A stretch of DNA of 64,000 nt. Source: Hymenobacter psychrophilus (GTDB lineage: Bacteria; Bacteroidota; Bacteroidia; Cytophagales; Hymenobacteraceae). Positions 35,802-44,273 of this stretch are shown here, in pieces. The notes beneath the pieces were generated by a model. That model had not been told where the DNA came from, ran no database searches, and was given only the letters and a program-made list of their open reading frames with translations. The stretch's first letter is position 1. Every line of letters begins with the position of its first letter. A program made the translations under genes and the position numbers. The stretch lies in the NCBI RefSeq assembly GCF_900107135.1, contig NZ_FNOV01000012.1, forward strand, positions 105,737-169,736, given 5' to 3'.

Positions 35802-36179
35802 GTGCTGCTGCTCACCGCCTTTTTACCGCGTCTGCGCCTCGCCTTTCTCACCTTAACGGTGCTGATGGTGCTGGGCCTCAACCACCAATCGGTGGCGACG
35901 TTGCGGGTGCTGCCAGTTGCCGGAGCCCCGGCCCGCGCCGCGGTGGCCAGCCGCATAGCCGTAGTGAAGGAGCGGGTAAACCTGGAAGCAACGCCTATTC
36001 TGGTGGCCGAGCTGCCCGCCGTGGCCGATACCTGGCTGCCCGCGCCGCCGCTGCTGCTCCCGGCCCGGTCCCAATGGTTGGCTGCCACGCAATTCACTGT
36101 TTTTCCTTATTCTGGCCAGCCAGTGGCCTTTTCCCGGGCCCGGCTGCTGCGCGTAGCCCTCTCGCCCCAGGCTCCCTAG
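35802..36179 (+). CDS. Small protein with N-terminal membrane anchor, upstream of secDF
   Basis: I do not recognise this 125-residue protein. Residues 9-26 are a hydrophobic helix (RLRLAFLTLTVLMVLGL) that could be a signal peptide or anchor; the rest is Ala/Pro/Val-rich with a cluster of prolines in LPAPPLLLPARS and the C-terminal SPQAP. It begins at GTG 35802 under a good promoter and ends 206 bases before secDF on the same strand. Its position and secretion signal make a role connected with the Sec machinery conceivable, but this is inference only. It could equally be an unrelated exported peptide. Confidence 0.5.
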   Translation: MLLLTAFLPRLRLAFLTLTVLMVLGLNHQSVATLRVLPVAGAPARAAVASRIAVVKERVNLEATPILVAELPAVADTWLPAPPLLLPARSQWLAATQFTVFPYSGQPVAFSRARLLRVALSPQAP

Positions 36180-36385
36180 TAGCGCCTAAGGCGAAGAACG
36201 GGCGTAACGAAGCGCGGGTGAAAACCGACTAACACCTGCCTTGTAAAGCGCCCTGCCTGCGAAAGCCCTAGTGCTTTCCTACACTGCTCCGGCTTCCATT
36301 CTTCGCCTTTTCCCTTCCCGTATAACTGCTTTCCAGAACAGTAGCTAACGGCTAACCGCTAGTAGCTAACAGCTCCATAAAATCA
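36180..36385. other. Leader region before secDF
   Basis: The 206 bases between the 35802 gene and secDF hold no gene. AAGGCGAAGAA near 36188 and TTCTTCGCCTT near 36300 are complementary over 11 bases and could close a long loop. An AGCTGTTAGC-type repeat (36343-36374) lies directly before the start codon. No terminator is evident, so secDF may be read from the upstream promoter. Confidence 0.5.
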
Positions 36386-39300
36386 ATGCGTAATAAAGGA
36401 CTCATTATTACGCTGACAGTCATTCTGTCGGCGTTGTGCATCTACTTCCTCTCGCTGACCCTCATTTCGCGGGGAGTGCAGCGGGATGCCGAGCGCTACG
36501 CCACCCAAGGCGGACGGCTCGTGGAAAAACAGCGTCAGCACTACCTCGACTCGGTGTGGCGCGCGCCCGTATTCGGGCCGCTTACGTACAAGGAAGTGCG
36601 GCAGTCGGAGCTGGGCCTGGGCCTGGACCTGAACGGCGGCATGCACCTGACGCTGGAAGTATCGCCGGTGGAAATTGTGCGGGCCATGAGTGGCAAAAGC
36701 AAGGACGCTAACTTCAACAAGGCCATGGCGCAGGCGCAGCAGTTGCAGCGCACCAACCCCTCTACGCCCTTCACTACGCTGTTTGCCCAGTCTTTCCGGC
36801 AGGTAGCGCCCAACGATAAGCTGGCGCGCATCTTCGCCAACACCATCAACAAGGGCGCCATTGATATCAACTCGACCGACCAGCAGGTTATCGGCGAAAT
36901 CAACAAGCAGCTCGAAGACGCCATCGACCGCTCGTTCAACATCCTGCGCACCCGCATCGACAAGTTCGGCACCAGCCAGCCCAGCATTCAGCGCGTGAAA
37001 GGCACCGGCCGCATCCAGATTGAGCTGCCCGGCGTGGATAACCCCGACCGCGTGCGCAAGCTCGTGCAGGGCCAGGCCAAGCTGGAGTTCTGGGAAGTAT
37101 GGCGCCAGGATGAGTTTGCGCCCTACCTCAACCAGCTCAACCAGGTGCTGAGCGCCAAGGAAGCCGCCGCCGCCCCGGCCGCGGCCGCCGCTACTACGGC
37201 CACCGCTACTGCCGCCCCCGGCGACACCTCGGCCCTGGCCCGCCAGCTGGCCCAGAAAAACACCGCCGCTGCCAAAACCGACACGGCGGCCCTGGCCCAG
37301 AAAAACGTACTGGGCAGCCTGTTCACGATGCCCGGCACGCTGGGCGCTAACATCCGCGACACGGCCCGCGTGAATGCCGTGCTGCACAGCGCCGACACCC
37401 GCGCCGTACTGCCCTCCAACCTGACCCTGATGTGGGGCGTGAAGCCCGACCTGATTGATGGCCAGGAGTACCTGCAGCTCTATGCCATCCGCAAGAGCCG
37501 CGACGCCGAAGCGCCCATTGGCGGCGAGGTTATCAGCGACGCCCGCGGCGACTTCAGCCAGCAGGGCGGTGGGGCCGAGGTATCAATGCAGATGAACCCC
37601 AGCGGTGCCCGCAAGTGGGAGCGCCTGACGGCCGCCAATATCGGCCGCCAGGTAGCCATCGTGCTCGACGATTACGTGTACTCGGCCCCCGTAGTGCAGG
37701 CCGAAATTGCCGGTGGCAACTCCAGCATTTCGGGCAACTTTACCATTGAGGAAGCCCAGGACTTAGCCAGCGTACTGAAAGCCGGTAAGCTGCCCGCTCC
37801 TACCCGCATTGTGGAAGAAGCCGTGGTAGGCCCCTCGCTGGGCCAGGAAGCCACCAACCAGGGCCTGTACTCTACGCTCGGCGGCCTGCTGATTATTATG
37901 GCCTTCATGGCGGCCTACTACGGCCGCGCCGGCATTGTGGCCGACGTGGTACTGTTGTTCAACCTGTTCCTGATTATGGGCATTCTGGCCCAGTTCAGCT
38001 TCGCCCTCACGCTGCCCGGCATTGCCGGTCTGCTGCTCGTTATTGCGGCCTCCGTAGATGCCAACGTACTGATTTTTGAGCGAATCCGGGAGGAAATGGA
38101 CCACGGCCTGCAAACCAAAGACGCCATCAACAAAGGCTACTCGCGGGCGTTCTCGGCTATTTTCGATGCCAACGTCACCACGCTCATCATTGCCTCTATC
38201 CTGTTCATCTTCGGTACGGGTCCGGTGCAGAACTTCGCCATCACGCTGCTGATTGGCGTGTTCACTTCGTTCCTGTCGGCCGTGTACATCTCGCGTCTGA
38301 TTATCGAGCAGATGGTGAAGGGCAAGGAAACGACTTCGCTGACCTTCAGCACCTTCCTCTCGCGCAACCTGTTCAAAAACATCAATTTCGATATCGTGGG
38401 CAAGCGTAAGCTGGCCTACATATTCTCAACGGTCTTCATCCTGATCGGCTTCGGGCTGATGTACCTGCAGGGCGGCCCCAACCTGGGCGTCGATTTCCGT
38501 GGCGGCCGGGCCTACGTAGTGAGCTTCGATAAGCCCGTAGTAGCCTCCGATGCCCGCGACTACCTCACCAAAAACAACTTTGCCGGCGCTGGCACCGAGG
38601 CCAAAACCTTCGGTACTGATAACCGCCTGCGCATCACGACCGGCTACCTGGCCGACGACGAGAGCACAGCGGCTGACGACAAAGTAAAAACCGCGCTGCT
38701 GGCTGGCCTCAATGCCAAGTACGGCGCCCTCAAGCCCAACATCGAAAGCACCGCCAAAGTGGGCGCCACTATTGCCGACGATATCAAGCGCACCTCGGTG
38801 CTGAGCCTGGGCCTGACGCTGCTGGCCATCTTCGTGTATGTACTCTTCCGCTTCGAGAAGTGGCAGTATTCGATGGCCGCCGTAGTGGCGCTGTTCCACG
38901 ATGCGCTCATCGTTATTGCCTCCTTCCCGATTGCCCGGGCGTTCGGCCTCAACTACGAGATGGACCAGGTATTCGTAGCCGCCATCCTGACCACCATCGG
39001 CTTCTCGATGAACGACACCATCGTGATTTACGACCGGATCAGGGAGTATCTGCAGGAGAACAAGAACCTCACCTTTGCGCAGGTGGTCAACCCGGCTCTC
39101 AACAGCACGTTCTCGCGCACCATGATTACGTTCACGACCGTGTTCCTGGTGATGCTCGTGCTCTACATCTTCGGCGGTGAAACACTGCGCTCCTTCTCCT
39201 TCGCCATGCTGCTCGGCGTAATCTTCGGCACCTACTCGTCGCTGTTCATTGCGGCTCCGCTGATTCTCGACACCTACGGCAAAAAGGAAAAGGAGCGCAT

Positions 39301-39442
39301 GAACACCGACGGCGACGCGCCTAAACTGAACACAGGGCATGAGCAACAAAACCCACGCCCACGCTCCAAAGCTGAGTACACCGGAACCATAGACAGCAAA
39401 GATGCCGCGGCTGGCGCAGCTGCCGCAGATATATCTTTCTAA
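36386..39442 (+). CDS. secDF: Fused protein translocase subunit SecDF
   Basis: The 1018-residue inner-membrane protein uses the proton gradient to help SecYEG complete export. It is a SecD-SecF fusion, as usual in Bacteroidota. The SecD half has the N-terminal helix, GLDLNGGMHLTLE (about 75-87), a long periplasmic P1 domain and the helices including AASVDANVLIFERIREE (about 553-569); the SecF half has GVDFRGG (about 702) and TTIGFSMNDTIVIYDRIREY (about 869-888), both with the conserved Asp/Arg of the proton path. An Ala/Thr-rich insertion at about 255-300 interrupts P1. The final 40 residues are hydrophilic. Confidence 0.95.
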   Translation: MRNKGLIITLTVILSALCIYFLSLTLISRGVQRDAERYATQGGRLVEKQRQHYLDSVWRAPVFGPLTYKEVRQSELGLGLDLNGGMHLTLEVSPVEIVRAMSGKSKDANFNKAMAQAQQLQRTNPSTPFTTLFAQSFRQVAPNDKLARIFANTINKGAIDINSTDQQVIGEINKQLEDAIDRSFNILRTRIDKFGTSQPSIQRVKGTGRIQIELPGVDNPDRVRKLVQGQAKLEFWEVWRQDEFAPYLNQLNQVLSAKEAAAAPAAAAATTATATAAPGDTSALARQLAQKNTAAAKTDTAALAQKNVLGSLFTMPGTLGANIRDTARVNAVLHSADTRAVLPSNLTLMWGVKPDLIDGQEYLQLYAIRKSRDAEAPIGGEVISDARGDFSQQGGGAEVSMQMNPSGARKWERLTAANIGRQVAIVLDDYVYSAPVVQAEIAGGNSSISGNFTIEEAQDLASVLKAGKLPAPTRIVEEAVVGPSLGQEATNQGLYSTLGGLLIIMAFMAAYYGRAGIVADVVLLFNLFLIMGILAQFSFALTLPGIAGLLLVIAASVDANVLIFERIREEMDHGLQTKDAINKGYSRAFSAIFDANVTTLIIASILFIFGTGPVQNFAITLLIGVFTSFLSAVYISRLIIEQMVKGKETTSLTFSTFLSRNLFKNINFDIVGKRKLAYIFSTVFILIGFGLMYLQGGPNLGVDFRGGRAYVVSFDKPVVASDARDYLTKNNFAGAGTEAKTFGTDNRLRITTGYLADDESTAADDKVKTALLAGLNAKYGALKPNIESTAKVGATIADDIKRTSVLSLGLTLLAIFVYVLFRFEKWQYSMAAVVALFHDALIVIASFPIARAFGLNYEMDQVFVAAILTTIGFSMNDTIVIYDRIREYLQENKNLTFAQVVNPALNSTFSRTMITFTTVFLVMLVLYIFGGETLRSFSFAMLLGVIFGTYSSLFIAAPLILDTYGKKEKERMNTDGDAPKLNTGHEQQNPRPRSKAEYTGTIDSKDAAAGAAAADISF

Positions 39443-39452
39443 CGCAGAACAG

Positions 39453-39508
39453 CCCTGCTAACGCAAAAGAGCCCGGCCAATTGGCCGGGCTCTTTTGCGT
39501 TAGCAGGG
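39453..39508. terminator. 56-bp perfect palindrome after secDF
   Basis: Two 28-base arms meet without a loop at CCAATTGG. The core GAGCCCGGCCAATTGGCCGG, flanked by AAAA/TTTT, would terminate transcription in both directions. A second copy of the core with different flanks lies at 39635-39676. Confidence 0.85.
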
Positions 39509-39634
39509 AAAGGTATAGCGCAAAGCAAAAGCTTCGCCCTACGGCTGTTCAGACGCTCCTTGCCGGAGAAGAATGGGCGGCATAGGGGAATATCCGTCCG
39601 GAAACCGTTCAGCAGTGCGGTAGTGGTACCCACC
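39509..39634. other. Spacer between twin palindromes
   Basis: The 126 bases between the two palindromes contain no open frame with family resemblance and no recognisable motif. Confidence 0.4.
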
Positions 39635-39676
39635 AAATCAGAAGAGCCCGGCCAATTGGCCGGGCTCTTCTGATTT
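39635..39676. terminator. Second palindrome with the same 24-bp core, before nfu end
   Basis: Two 21-base arms meet at CCAATTGG. The 24-base core is identical to that at 39453-39508, but the outer arms (AAATCAGA and TCTGATTT) differ and are still complementary to each other. On the minus strand it would end the nfu transcript. Confidence 0.85.
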
Positions 39677-39723
39677 TCCAGAACGCGGACGCCTGCATCT
39701 GCAGCATCCGCACCATCTGTGAT

Positions 39724-40353
39724 TTAAATGGTAATGCCTTCGGCTACGACGCTCTGCACCTCGGGCACCATGCGCTTGAGCAGGTTTTCGATGCCGGATT
39801 TCAGCGTGACGGTGGCCGAGGGGCAGCCGGAGCACGAGCCCTGCAGGTTCACGGTCACGATGCCGTCGTTGAAGCTTTTGAAGGTGATGTTGCCGCCGTC
39901 CTGCTCCACGGCGGGGCGCACGTAGTTATCGAGCAGGTCGATGATTTTCTGGCTCGTGGCCTGATCGGCCTCCGAGGCGTTGGCGGGCGTAGCGGCGGCC
40001 TGCTGGGCAGCGGCCTGCTCGGCGGCGGGGTCAACGGTGAAAATGGGACCGCTGGCTTCGATGTACGACTTAAGGAACGTGCGCAGCTCCGGAATCAGTT
40101 GGGCCCACTGGTGCTCCGTGGTTTTGGTAATGGTGACGAAGTTCTGGGCGATGAACACGCGGCCCACATAATCGAAGTTAAACAGCTCCTGGGCCAGCGG
40201 CGAATTGCCGGCGGCTTCCAGGTTCGGATAATCCACGCTCACACCATCAGCCAGCAGCTGGGCGTTGAGCACAAATTTCATGGATTCGGGGTTGGGCGAG
40301 GCTTCGGCGTAAATAGATACCGGGCCGGCGGGGGCGGTGAGTTGTTCAGCCAT
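39724..40353 (-). CDS. nfu: NifU-family Fe-S cluster carrier
   Basis: The 209-residue protein has an N-terminal Nfu domain (EASPNPESMKFVLNAQLL, residues 17-34) and a C-terminal NifU domain (LLDNYVRPAVEQDGGNITF, then GSCSGCPSATVTLKSGIENL with the cluster-binding CxxC). It carries assembled 4Fe-4S clusters to target enzymes. An Ala/Gln-rich linker (about 108-130) joins the domains. ATG 40353 is chosen; an upstream in-frame start at 40428 would add an unsupported Phe-rich leader. It has its own promoter box at 40445-40452. Confidence 0.9.
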   Translation of the reverse strand: MAEQLTAPAGPVSIYAEASPNPESMKFVLNAQLLADGVSVDYPNLEAAGNSPLAQELFNFDYVGRVFIAQNFVTITKTTEHQWAQLIPELRTFLKSYIEASGPIFTVDPAAEQAAAQQAAATPANASEADQATSQKIIDLLDNYVRPAVEQDGGNITFKSFNDGIVTVNLQGSCSGCPSATVTLKSGIENLLKRMVPEVQSVVAEGITI

Positions 40354-40444
40354 GTTTGAAAGACTTGGAGACAAGCGGAAGAAAAAAAACGGGCCGTTTT
40401 GGTCGGCCCTAATACCATAAAACCGCACGGAGCAGCAATAGTTG

Positions 40445-40452
40445 CAAAGGTA
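40445..40452 (-). promoter_or_regulatory. Candidate -7 promoter box for nfu
   Basis: Read on the minus strand the segment is TACCTTTG, an exact TAnnTTTG match, 91 bases before the nfu ATG. The -33 position falls in the repeat at 40462-40540 and contains no TTG. Confidence 0.45.
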
Positions 40453-40461
40453 GCTTGTTTA

Positions 40462-40540
40462 AGCTGTTAGCTGAGAGCTATTAGCTGTTAGCTTCCGCTC
40501 AACGAAAAAGCTGACAGCTAATAGCTCTCAGCTAACAGCT
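40462..40540. repeat. AGCTGTTAGC-type hairpin with about 33-base arms
   Basis: AGCTGTTAGCTGAGAGCTAT with TAGCTGTTAGCTT at 40462-40494 is mirrored at 40508-40540 with one mismatch. The right arm abuts the aroC stop codon. It is the best-developed member of this repeat type in the window and may also terminate aroC transcription. Confidence 0.8.
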
Positions 40541-41616
40541 CAAAGACGGTTTGCTCTGGCTCGCAGCAGCAGGTCGGCCAGCACAAGGCTGGTCATGGCA
40601 TCCACGATGGGCACGGCGCGGGGCAGCACGCAGGGGTCATGGCGGCCGCGGCCAGCCAGGCTGATTTCCTCGCCCTGGTCGTTGATGGTGGCCTGGGGCT
40701 GCAGGATGGTGGCGACTGGCTTGAAAGCGACCCGGAAATACACATCCTGCCCGTTGCTGATGCCGCCCTGGATGCCGCCCGAGTGGTTGGTGCGGGTGCG
40801 TACCCGGCCCGTTTCGTCGGTGTAAAATTCATCGTTGTGCTCGGAGCCGAAAAGCAGTGTACCGGCAAAGCCCGAGCCGTACTCGAAGCCCTTTACAGCG
40901 TTGATGCCCAGCATGGCCCGGCCCAATTCGGCGTGCAACTTGTCGAATACCGGTTCGCCCAGGCCCGCGGGCAGCCCCTGCACTACGCCCGTTACCAGGC
41001 CGCCCACCGTATCGTGCCGGTCGCGGGTCTGGCGGATGAGCGCGGCCATGCGCTCGGCCGTTTCGGGGTGCGGGCAGCGTACGGGGTTCGAGTCAATCAG
41101 GCCCAAGTCGAGCGTTTCATAGCCGCCCGGCACGGCCACCGCCCCCACCTGCGACACGTAGCTGTTCACTTGGATGCTATGCTGGTTGAGCAGCTGCTGG
41201 GCCACGGCGCCGGCGGCTACGCGGGCGGCTGTTTCGCGGGCCGAACTGCGGCCGCCGCCCCGGAAGTCGCGCCGGCCGTATTTCTGGTCATAGGTGTAAT
41301 CGGCGTGCGAGGGGCGGTAGGCGTGCTCGATGTGCGAGTAGTCGTGGCTGTGCTGGTCCTGGTTGCGGATGTACAGGCTAATGGGCGTGCCCGTGGTCTG
41401 CCCCCGAAAGATACCCGACTGCACCTCCACCCGGTCGGCCTCGGCGCGCGGCGTCGTCAGGTCCGACTGCCCCGGCCGCCGCCGGTCCAGCGCCACCTGA
41501 ATCTGCTCGTCGGTTACGGCCAGTCCTGCCGGGCAGCCGTCAATCACTACCCCAATTCCCGGCCCGTGCGACTCGCCAAATGTAGTAATACGAAACAAGT
41601 GGCCGAAAGTATTCAT
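40540..41616 (-). CDS. aroC: Chorismate synthase
   Basis: The 358-residue enzyme converts EPSP to chorismate using reduced FMN, the last step of the shikimate pathway. All three family signatures are present: GESHGPGIGVVIDGCPAG (about 14-31), GRSSARETAARVAAGAVA (about 121-138) and RGRHDPCVLPRAVPIVDAM (about 325-343), together with FRGGGRSS. It begins at ATG 41616 (MNTFGHLFRITTFGESHG) under its own promoter box and stands alone between nfu and batD. Confidence 0.97.
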   Translation of the reverse strand: MNTFGHLFRITTFGESHGPGIGVVIDGCPAGLAVTDEQIQVALDRRRPGQSDLTTPRAEADRVEVQSGIFRGQTTGTPISLYIRNQDQHSHDYSHIEHAYRPSHADYTYDQKYGRRDFRGGGRSSARETAARVAAGAVAQQLLNQHSIQVNSYVSQVGAVAVPGGYETLDLGLIDSNPVRCPHPETAERMAALIRQTRDRHDTVGGLVTGVVQGLPAGLGEPVFDKLHAELGRAMLGINAVKGFEYGSGFAGTLLFGSEHNDEFYTDETGRVRTRTNHSGGIQGGISNGQDVYFRVAFKPVATILQPQATINDQGEEISLAGRGRHDPCVLPRAVPIVDAMTSLVLADLLLRARANRL

Positions 41617-41644
41617 GCGGTGAGATAGTGACTAAGTGATTCTG

Positions 41645-41652
41645 CAAAGATA
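41645..41652 (-). promoter_or_regulatory. Candidate -7 promoter box for aroC
   Basis: Read on the minus strand the segment is TATCTTTG, an exact TAnnTTTG match, 28 bases before the aroC ATG. The -33 region lies within the end of batD. Confidence 0.45.
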
Positions 41653-41665
41653 GTCCCACACCACT

Positions 41666-43156
41666 TCACCGCCGCGCTTGCCACCAGCCCCAAAGCGCAA
41701 AAACCAGTAGCACGCCCAGAAACAGGTTGGCGTAGCGGCGCACGTCGCGGTAGATGCCACGGGGACGAACAGTGGCGTTGGCGTCGGCCAGGGCCTGACG
41801 GTAAAATGGGTCGGTGGGAATAGGGCGTAGCACGCTGGCGGGGCGCTCAGGGCCCGCCACTATAGGTTGTAGTTTCGGGCGCAGCGTGTCGTAGCGGGCC
41901 GTGGCTGGGTTGAAAACGATGAGTTGGAACAGCGTGTCGAGGTTGATGGCCCCCGGCTGGCGGGCCACCAGGCGGAAACGGAAGCTCTTGCGCCCCCCTA
42001 CCCGACCGTTCTGGCGGGTAAGGGCCTGTTGCACTTCGGGGCCGTAGAGCTCCAGGCCAGCCGGGGGCACGGGAGCGGGCAGGTTCACGGTGGCCAGGTT
42101 GCCTTCGCCCTCAACCCCAAAGGTGTAGGCAAATGTGCGGCCGGTACGGAACGTGGTGCGGTCGAAGAACTCCTTCAGCTCGTAGTTGCCTACCGGCACC
42201 TGGTCGCGCAACGGGTGGGGTGGCAGGGGCACCACCGGCACCGTGAGCGGGGCCGAGCGGTAGGTTTTGTAGCCTTCGAGCCGGTTGTCGAGGCCCTCGG
42301 CGGGCTTCTTGGCCACTTTATACTTGCGCATCTTCAGCTCGACGGCCGGAAAGGTGAGCGGCTCGGCATTGAGCGGGTAGAGTTCGGCCTCCCAGAGGCG
42401 GTAGCGCAGAAACGGCTGGTCGCCCACTGTTACGTTTTCGGGCACCACTTCCTGCTCATCGAAGCTCTCCTCCCACACCGTGCGCAGGTGCAACTGCCGG
42501 ATAATAGCCGGTAGCTGACCCGCAAAATCGTAAAAATCGAGCACCGCCTGGTCTTCGGGCCGCAGGTAGAAGTACAGCGCCACGTGCAGGCCCTCGCCCA
42601 CAAACACCCGGGCCTTATCAGGGGTAAGGGCCAGGAAAGCCTGGTCGCGGGTCTCCACGTAGTCCTGCGGCTTGGGCTTACCAAACAGCTGGTCGAGCAG
42701 GCCCAGGCCCTGCAGCGGGGCCGTGCCACCGGGCGCAGGCGTGGCCGGGGCCTGCTGCGGCCCCACTTTCAGTTTGGCTCCCGCCGATTCCAGCGTCAGC
42801 CCGTTCACCTTCATACTGAAGGGCTTGATTTCATACTCGCCCTCGGCGAAGGCGGCGTAGCGCTGCGTGATGATCAGCTCCGTGAAGCTCTGCCCACCCA
42901 CGATGCGCGTGGTAGTGGTGCTCGACTTGCCGCTTTTCTTGAAGCCTTCCAGGTCGGGGAAAGCCGAGTAGCGCTCCAGCGGGGCACCGCGCAGCCGAAA
43001 GCTGATGGTGTAGTACTCGTTGAGTGGAAACGTACCCAGGCCCAATTCAATATCGGCGGCGCCCGAAGCCGGGGCCGGCTGCGCGCGGGCGCTGGGGGCT
43101 AGCAGCAACAGCAGCAACAGCCGCATCCAGCAAAACACGACCAGTACTAAACGCAT
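41666..43156 (-). CDS. batD: BatD-family protein
   Basis: The 496-residue protein has an N-terminal signal peptide (ending near PSARA-QPA), a large beta-rich periplasmic part with the family features YYTISFRLRG, FPDLEGFKKSG and ESFDEQEVVP, and a single C-terminal membrane helix (NLFLGVLLVFALWGWW). BatD belongs to the Bat (Bacteroides aerotolerance) system, usually in an operon with MoxR and BatABC; none of those genes is next to it here, so this is a separate BatD paralogue. ATG 43156 is chosen; ATG 43126 would give a shorter signal peptide. Confidence 0.82.
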   Translation of the reverse strand: MRLVLVVFCWMRLLLLLLLAPSARAQPAPASGAADIELGLGTFPLNEYYTISFRLRGAPLERYSAFPDLEGFKKSGKSSTTTTRIVGGQSFTELIITQRYAAFAEGEYEIKPFSMKVNGLTLESAGAKLKVGPQQAPATPAPGGTAPLQGLGLLDQLFGKPKPQDYVETRDQAFLALTPDKARVFVGEGLHVALYFYLRPEDQAVLDFYDFAGQLPAIIRQLHLRTVWEESFDEQEVVPENVTVGDQPFLRYRLWEAELYPLNAEPLTFPAVELKMRKYKVAKKPAEGLDNRLEGYKTYRSAPLTVPVVPLPPHPLRDQVPVGNYELKEFFDRTTFRTGRTFAYTFGVEGEGNLATVNLPAPVPPAGLELYGPEVQQALTRQNGRVGGRKSFRFRLVARQPGAINLDTLFQLIVFNPATARYDTLRPKLQPIVAGPERPASVLRPIPTDPFYRQALADANATVRPRGIYRDVRRYANLFLGVLLVFALWGWWQARR

Positions 43157-43513
43157 GAGGCCCAAGTTGAGCGGGTGGATTTCAAAGCTACGAAAAACCG
43201 CTTGGGCCGCCCCGCCTACGGCCTGCTGCCAATTACCCGGCTTTAATGCAGAAGTCTGAATATCAACCCTCTCCAATCGGGCCACCTTGGATACACCCGT
43301 CTATCACCCGGAAAAAGGATACCCTATCTGTCAGCGCATTACAAGTAGCATGTTACAGAATTCCGGCATTTCTCAATCCATGGCCCCGCTAGTGCCGTAC
43401 CTCATGCCAACAAGTATTCTTCGGCTGATTTTAGCAGAAGCCACTGGTCTACAATTTACTGCTCCAGCGCAGTTATACGTTTATTGCCTTTTCTCACCCA
43501 AACTTTTCCCCCA
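43157..43513. other. Divergent intergenic region before the ferritin-like block
   Basis: The 357 bases between batD and the first ferritin-like gene should contain promoters for both. No exact TAnnTTTG box was found on either strand. The segment from 43330 to 43500 is A+T-richer than its surroundings. No convincing gene is present. Confidence 0.4.
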
Positions 43514-44245
43514 ATGTCCAACATCAAGCAAAATGCCAGCGAAGAGGCGGAATTCGCCAAGCCGCTTTACACGCCCATCAAGCGCCGTTCCTTCTTCATG
43601 TACGCTGGCGCTACGGCCGGGGCTACGGCCCTGCTGCTCTCGGGCTGCGACGACGATAACGACAACGTAGTACCTAACGGCACAGTGAGCCTGGGTTCTG
43701 GCGATGTTGGCGTACTTAACTACGCTTACGCGCTGGAGCAGCTCGAAGCAGCTTTTTACGCGCAGGTAAAGGCCACGCCAGCTGCCGATTTCTCAGCTGT
43801 AGAAAAAGATTACTTCAGCCAAGTAGCTGCCCACGAAGCTATCCACCGTGACTTCTTCAAGGCTGCCATCAACCGCGACGCTCCCGGCAAAATTATCCCA
43901 ACGCTGGGTGCCGCTGATCTGAACTTCACCTCTATTGACTTCACCAAGCGGGCTTCTGTACTGGCTACTGCCAAAACATTTGAAGACTTGGGTGTAGCCG
44001 CTTACAACGGTGCGGGTAAATACCTCAAAACGCCTGCTTACCTGGTAATTGCCGGTCAGATCGTTTCGGTGGAAGCTCGTCACGCTGCTTATGTGCGCGA
44101 CCTGATTTCCAATGGCTCATTTGCCGACGACAGCATCATCGACCCTGCTACGGGCCTCGATAAGGCAATGGAGCCGGTAGATGTTATCGCGGCAGCACAG
44201 CCGTTTATCAAAGTGAAGCTCGACGCCTCGAACGTCGGCAAGTAA
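43514..44245 (+). CDS. Ferritin-like lipoprotein (copy A1)
   Basis: The 243-residue protein has a twin-arginine-like N-terminus (KRRSFFMYAGATAGATALLL) ending in the lipobox LLSGC, so it is probably an exported lipoprotein. The mature part is a ferritin-like four-helix bundle of the Ferritin_2 type (related to plant desiccation protein PCC13-62): LNYAYALEQLEAAFY (about 72-86), HEAIHRDFF, FEDLGVAAYNGAGKY and SVEARHAAYVRD. The Glu and His residues in these helices are the expected diiron ligands. ATG 43514 is chosen over TTG 43484. It is followed after 28 bases by copy B1, with which it forms a pair. Confidence 0.85.
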   Translation: MSNIKQNASEEAEFAKPLYTPIKRRSFFMYAGATAGATALLLSGCDDDNDNVVPNGTVSLGSGDVGVLNYAYALEQLEAAFYAQVKATPAADFSAVEKDYFSQVAAHEAIHRDFFKAAINRDAPGKIIPTLGAADLNFTSIDFTKRASVLATAKTFEDLGVAAYNGAGKYLKTPAYLVIAGQIVSVEARHAAYVRDLISNGSFADDSIIDPATGLDKAMEPVDVIAAAQPFIKVKLDASNVGK

Positions 44246-44273
44246 TCCTTCCCTCCCCTAACGACACCCCATC

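Noticed and set aside
35802..36179. RAPP or RAPG arrest motif in the protein upstream of secDF
   Set aside because: Neither motif is present; PSPQAP-like prolines are not sufficient evidence, so the idea is only listed as a speculative finding.
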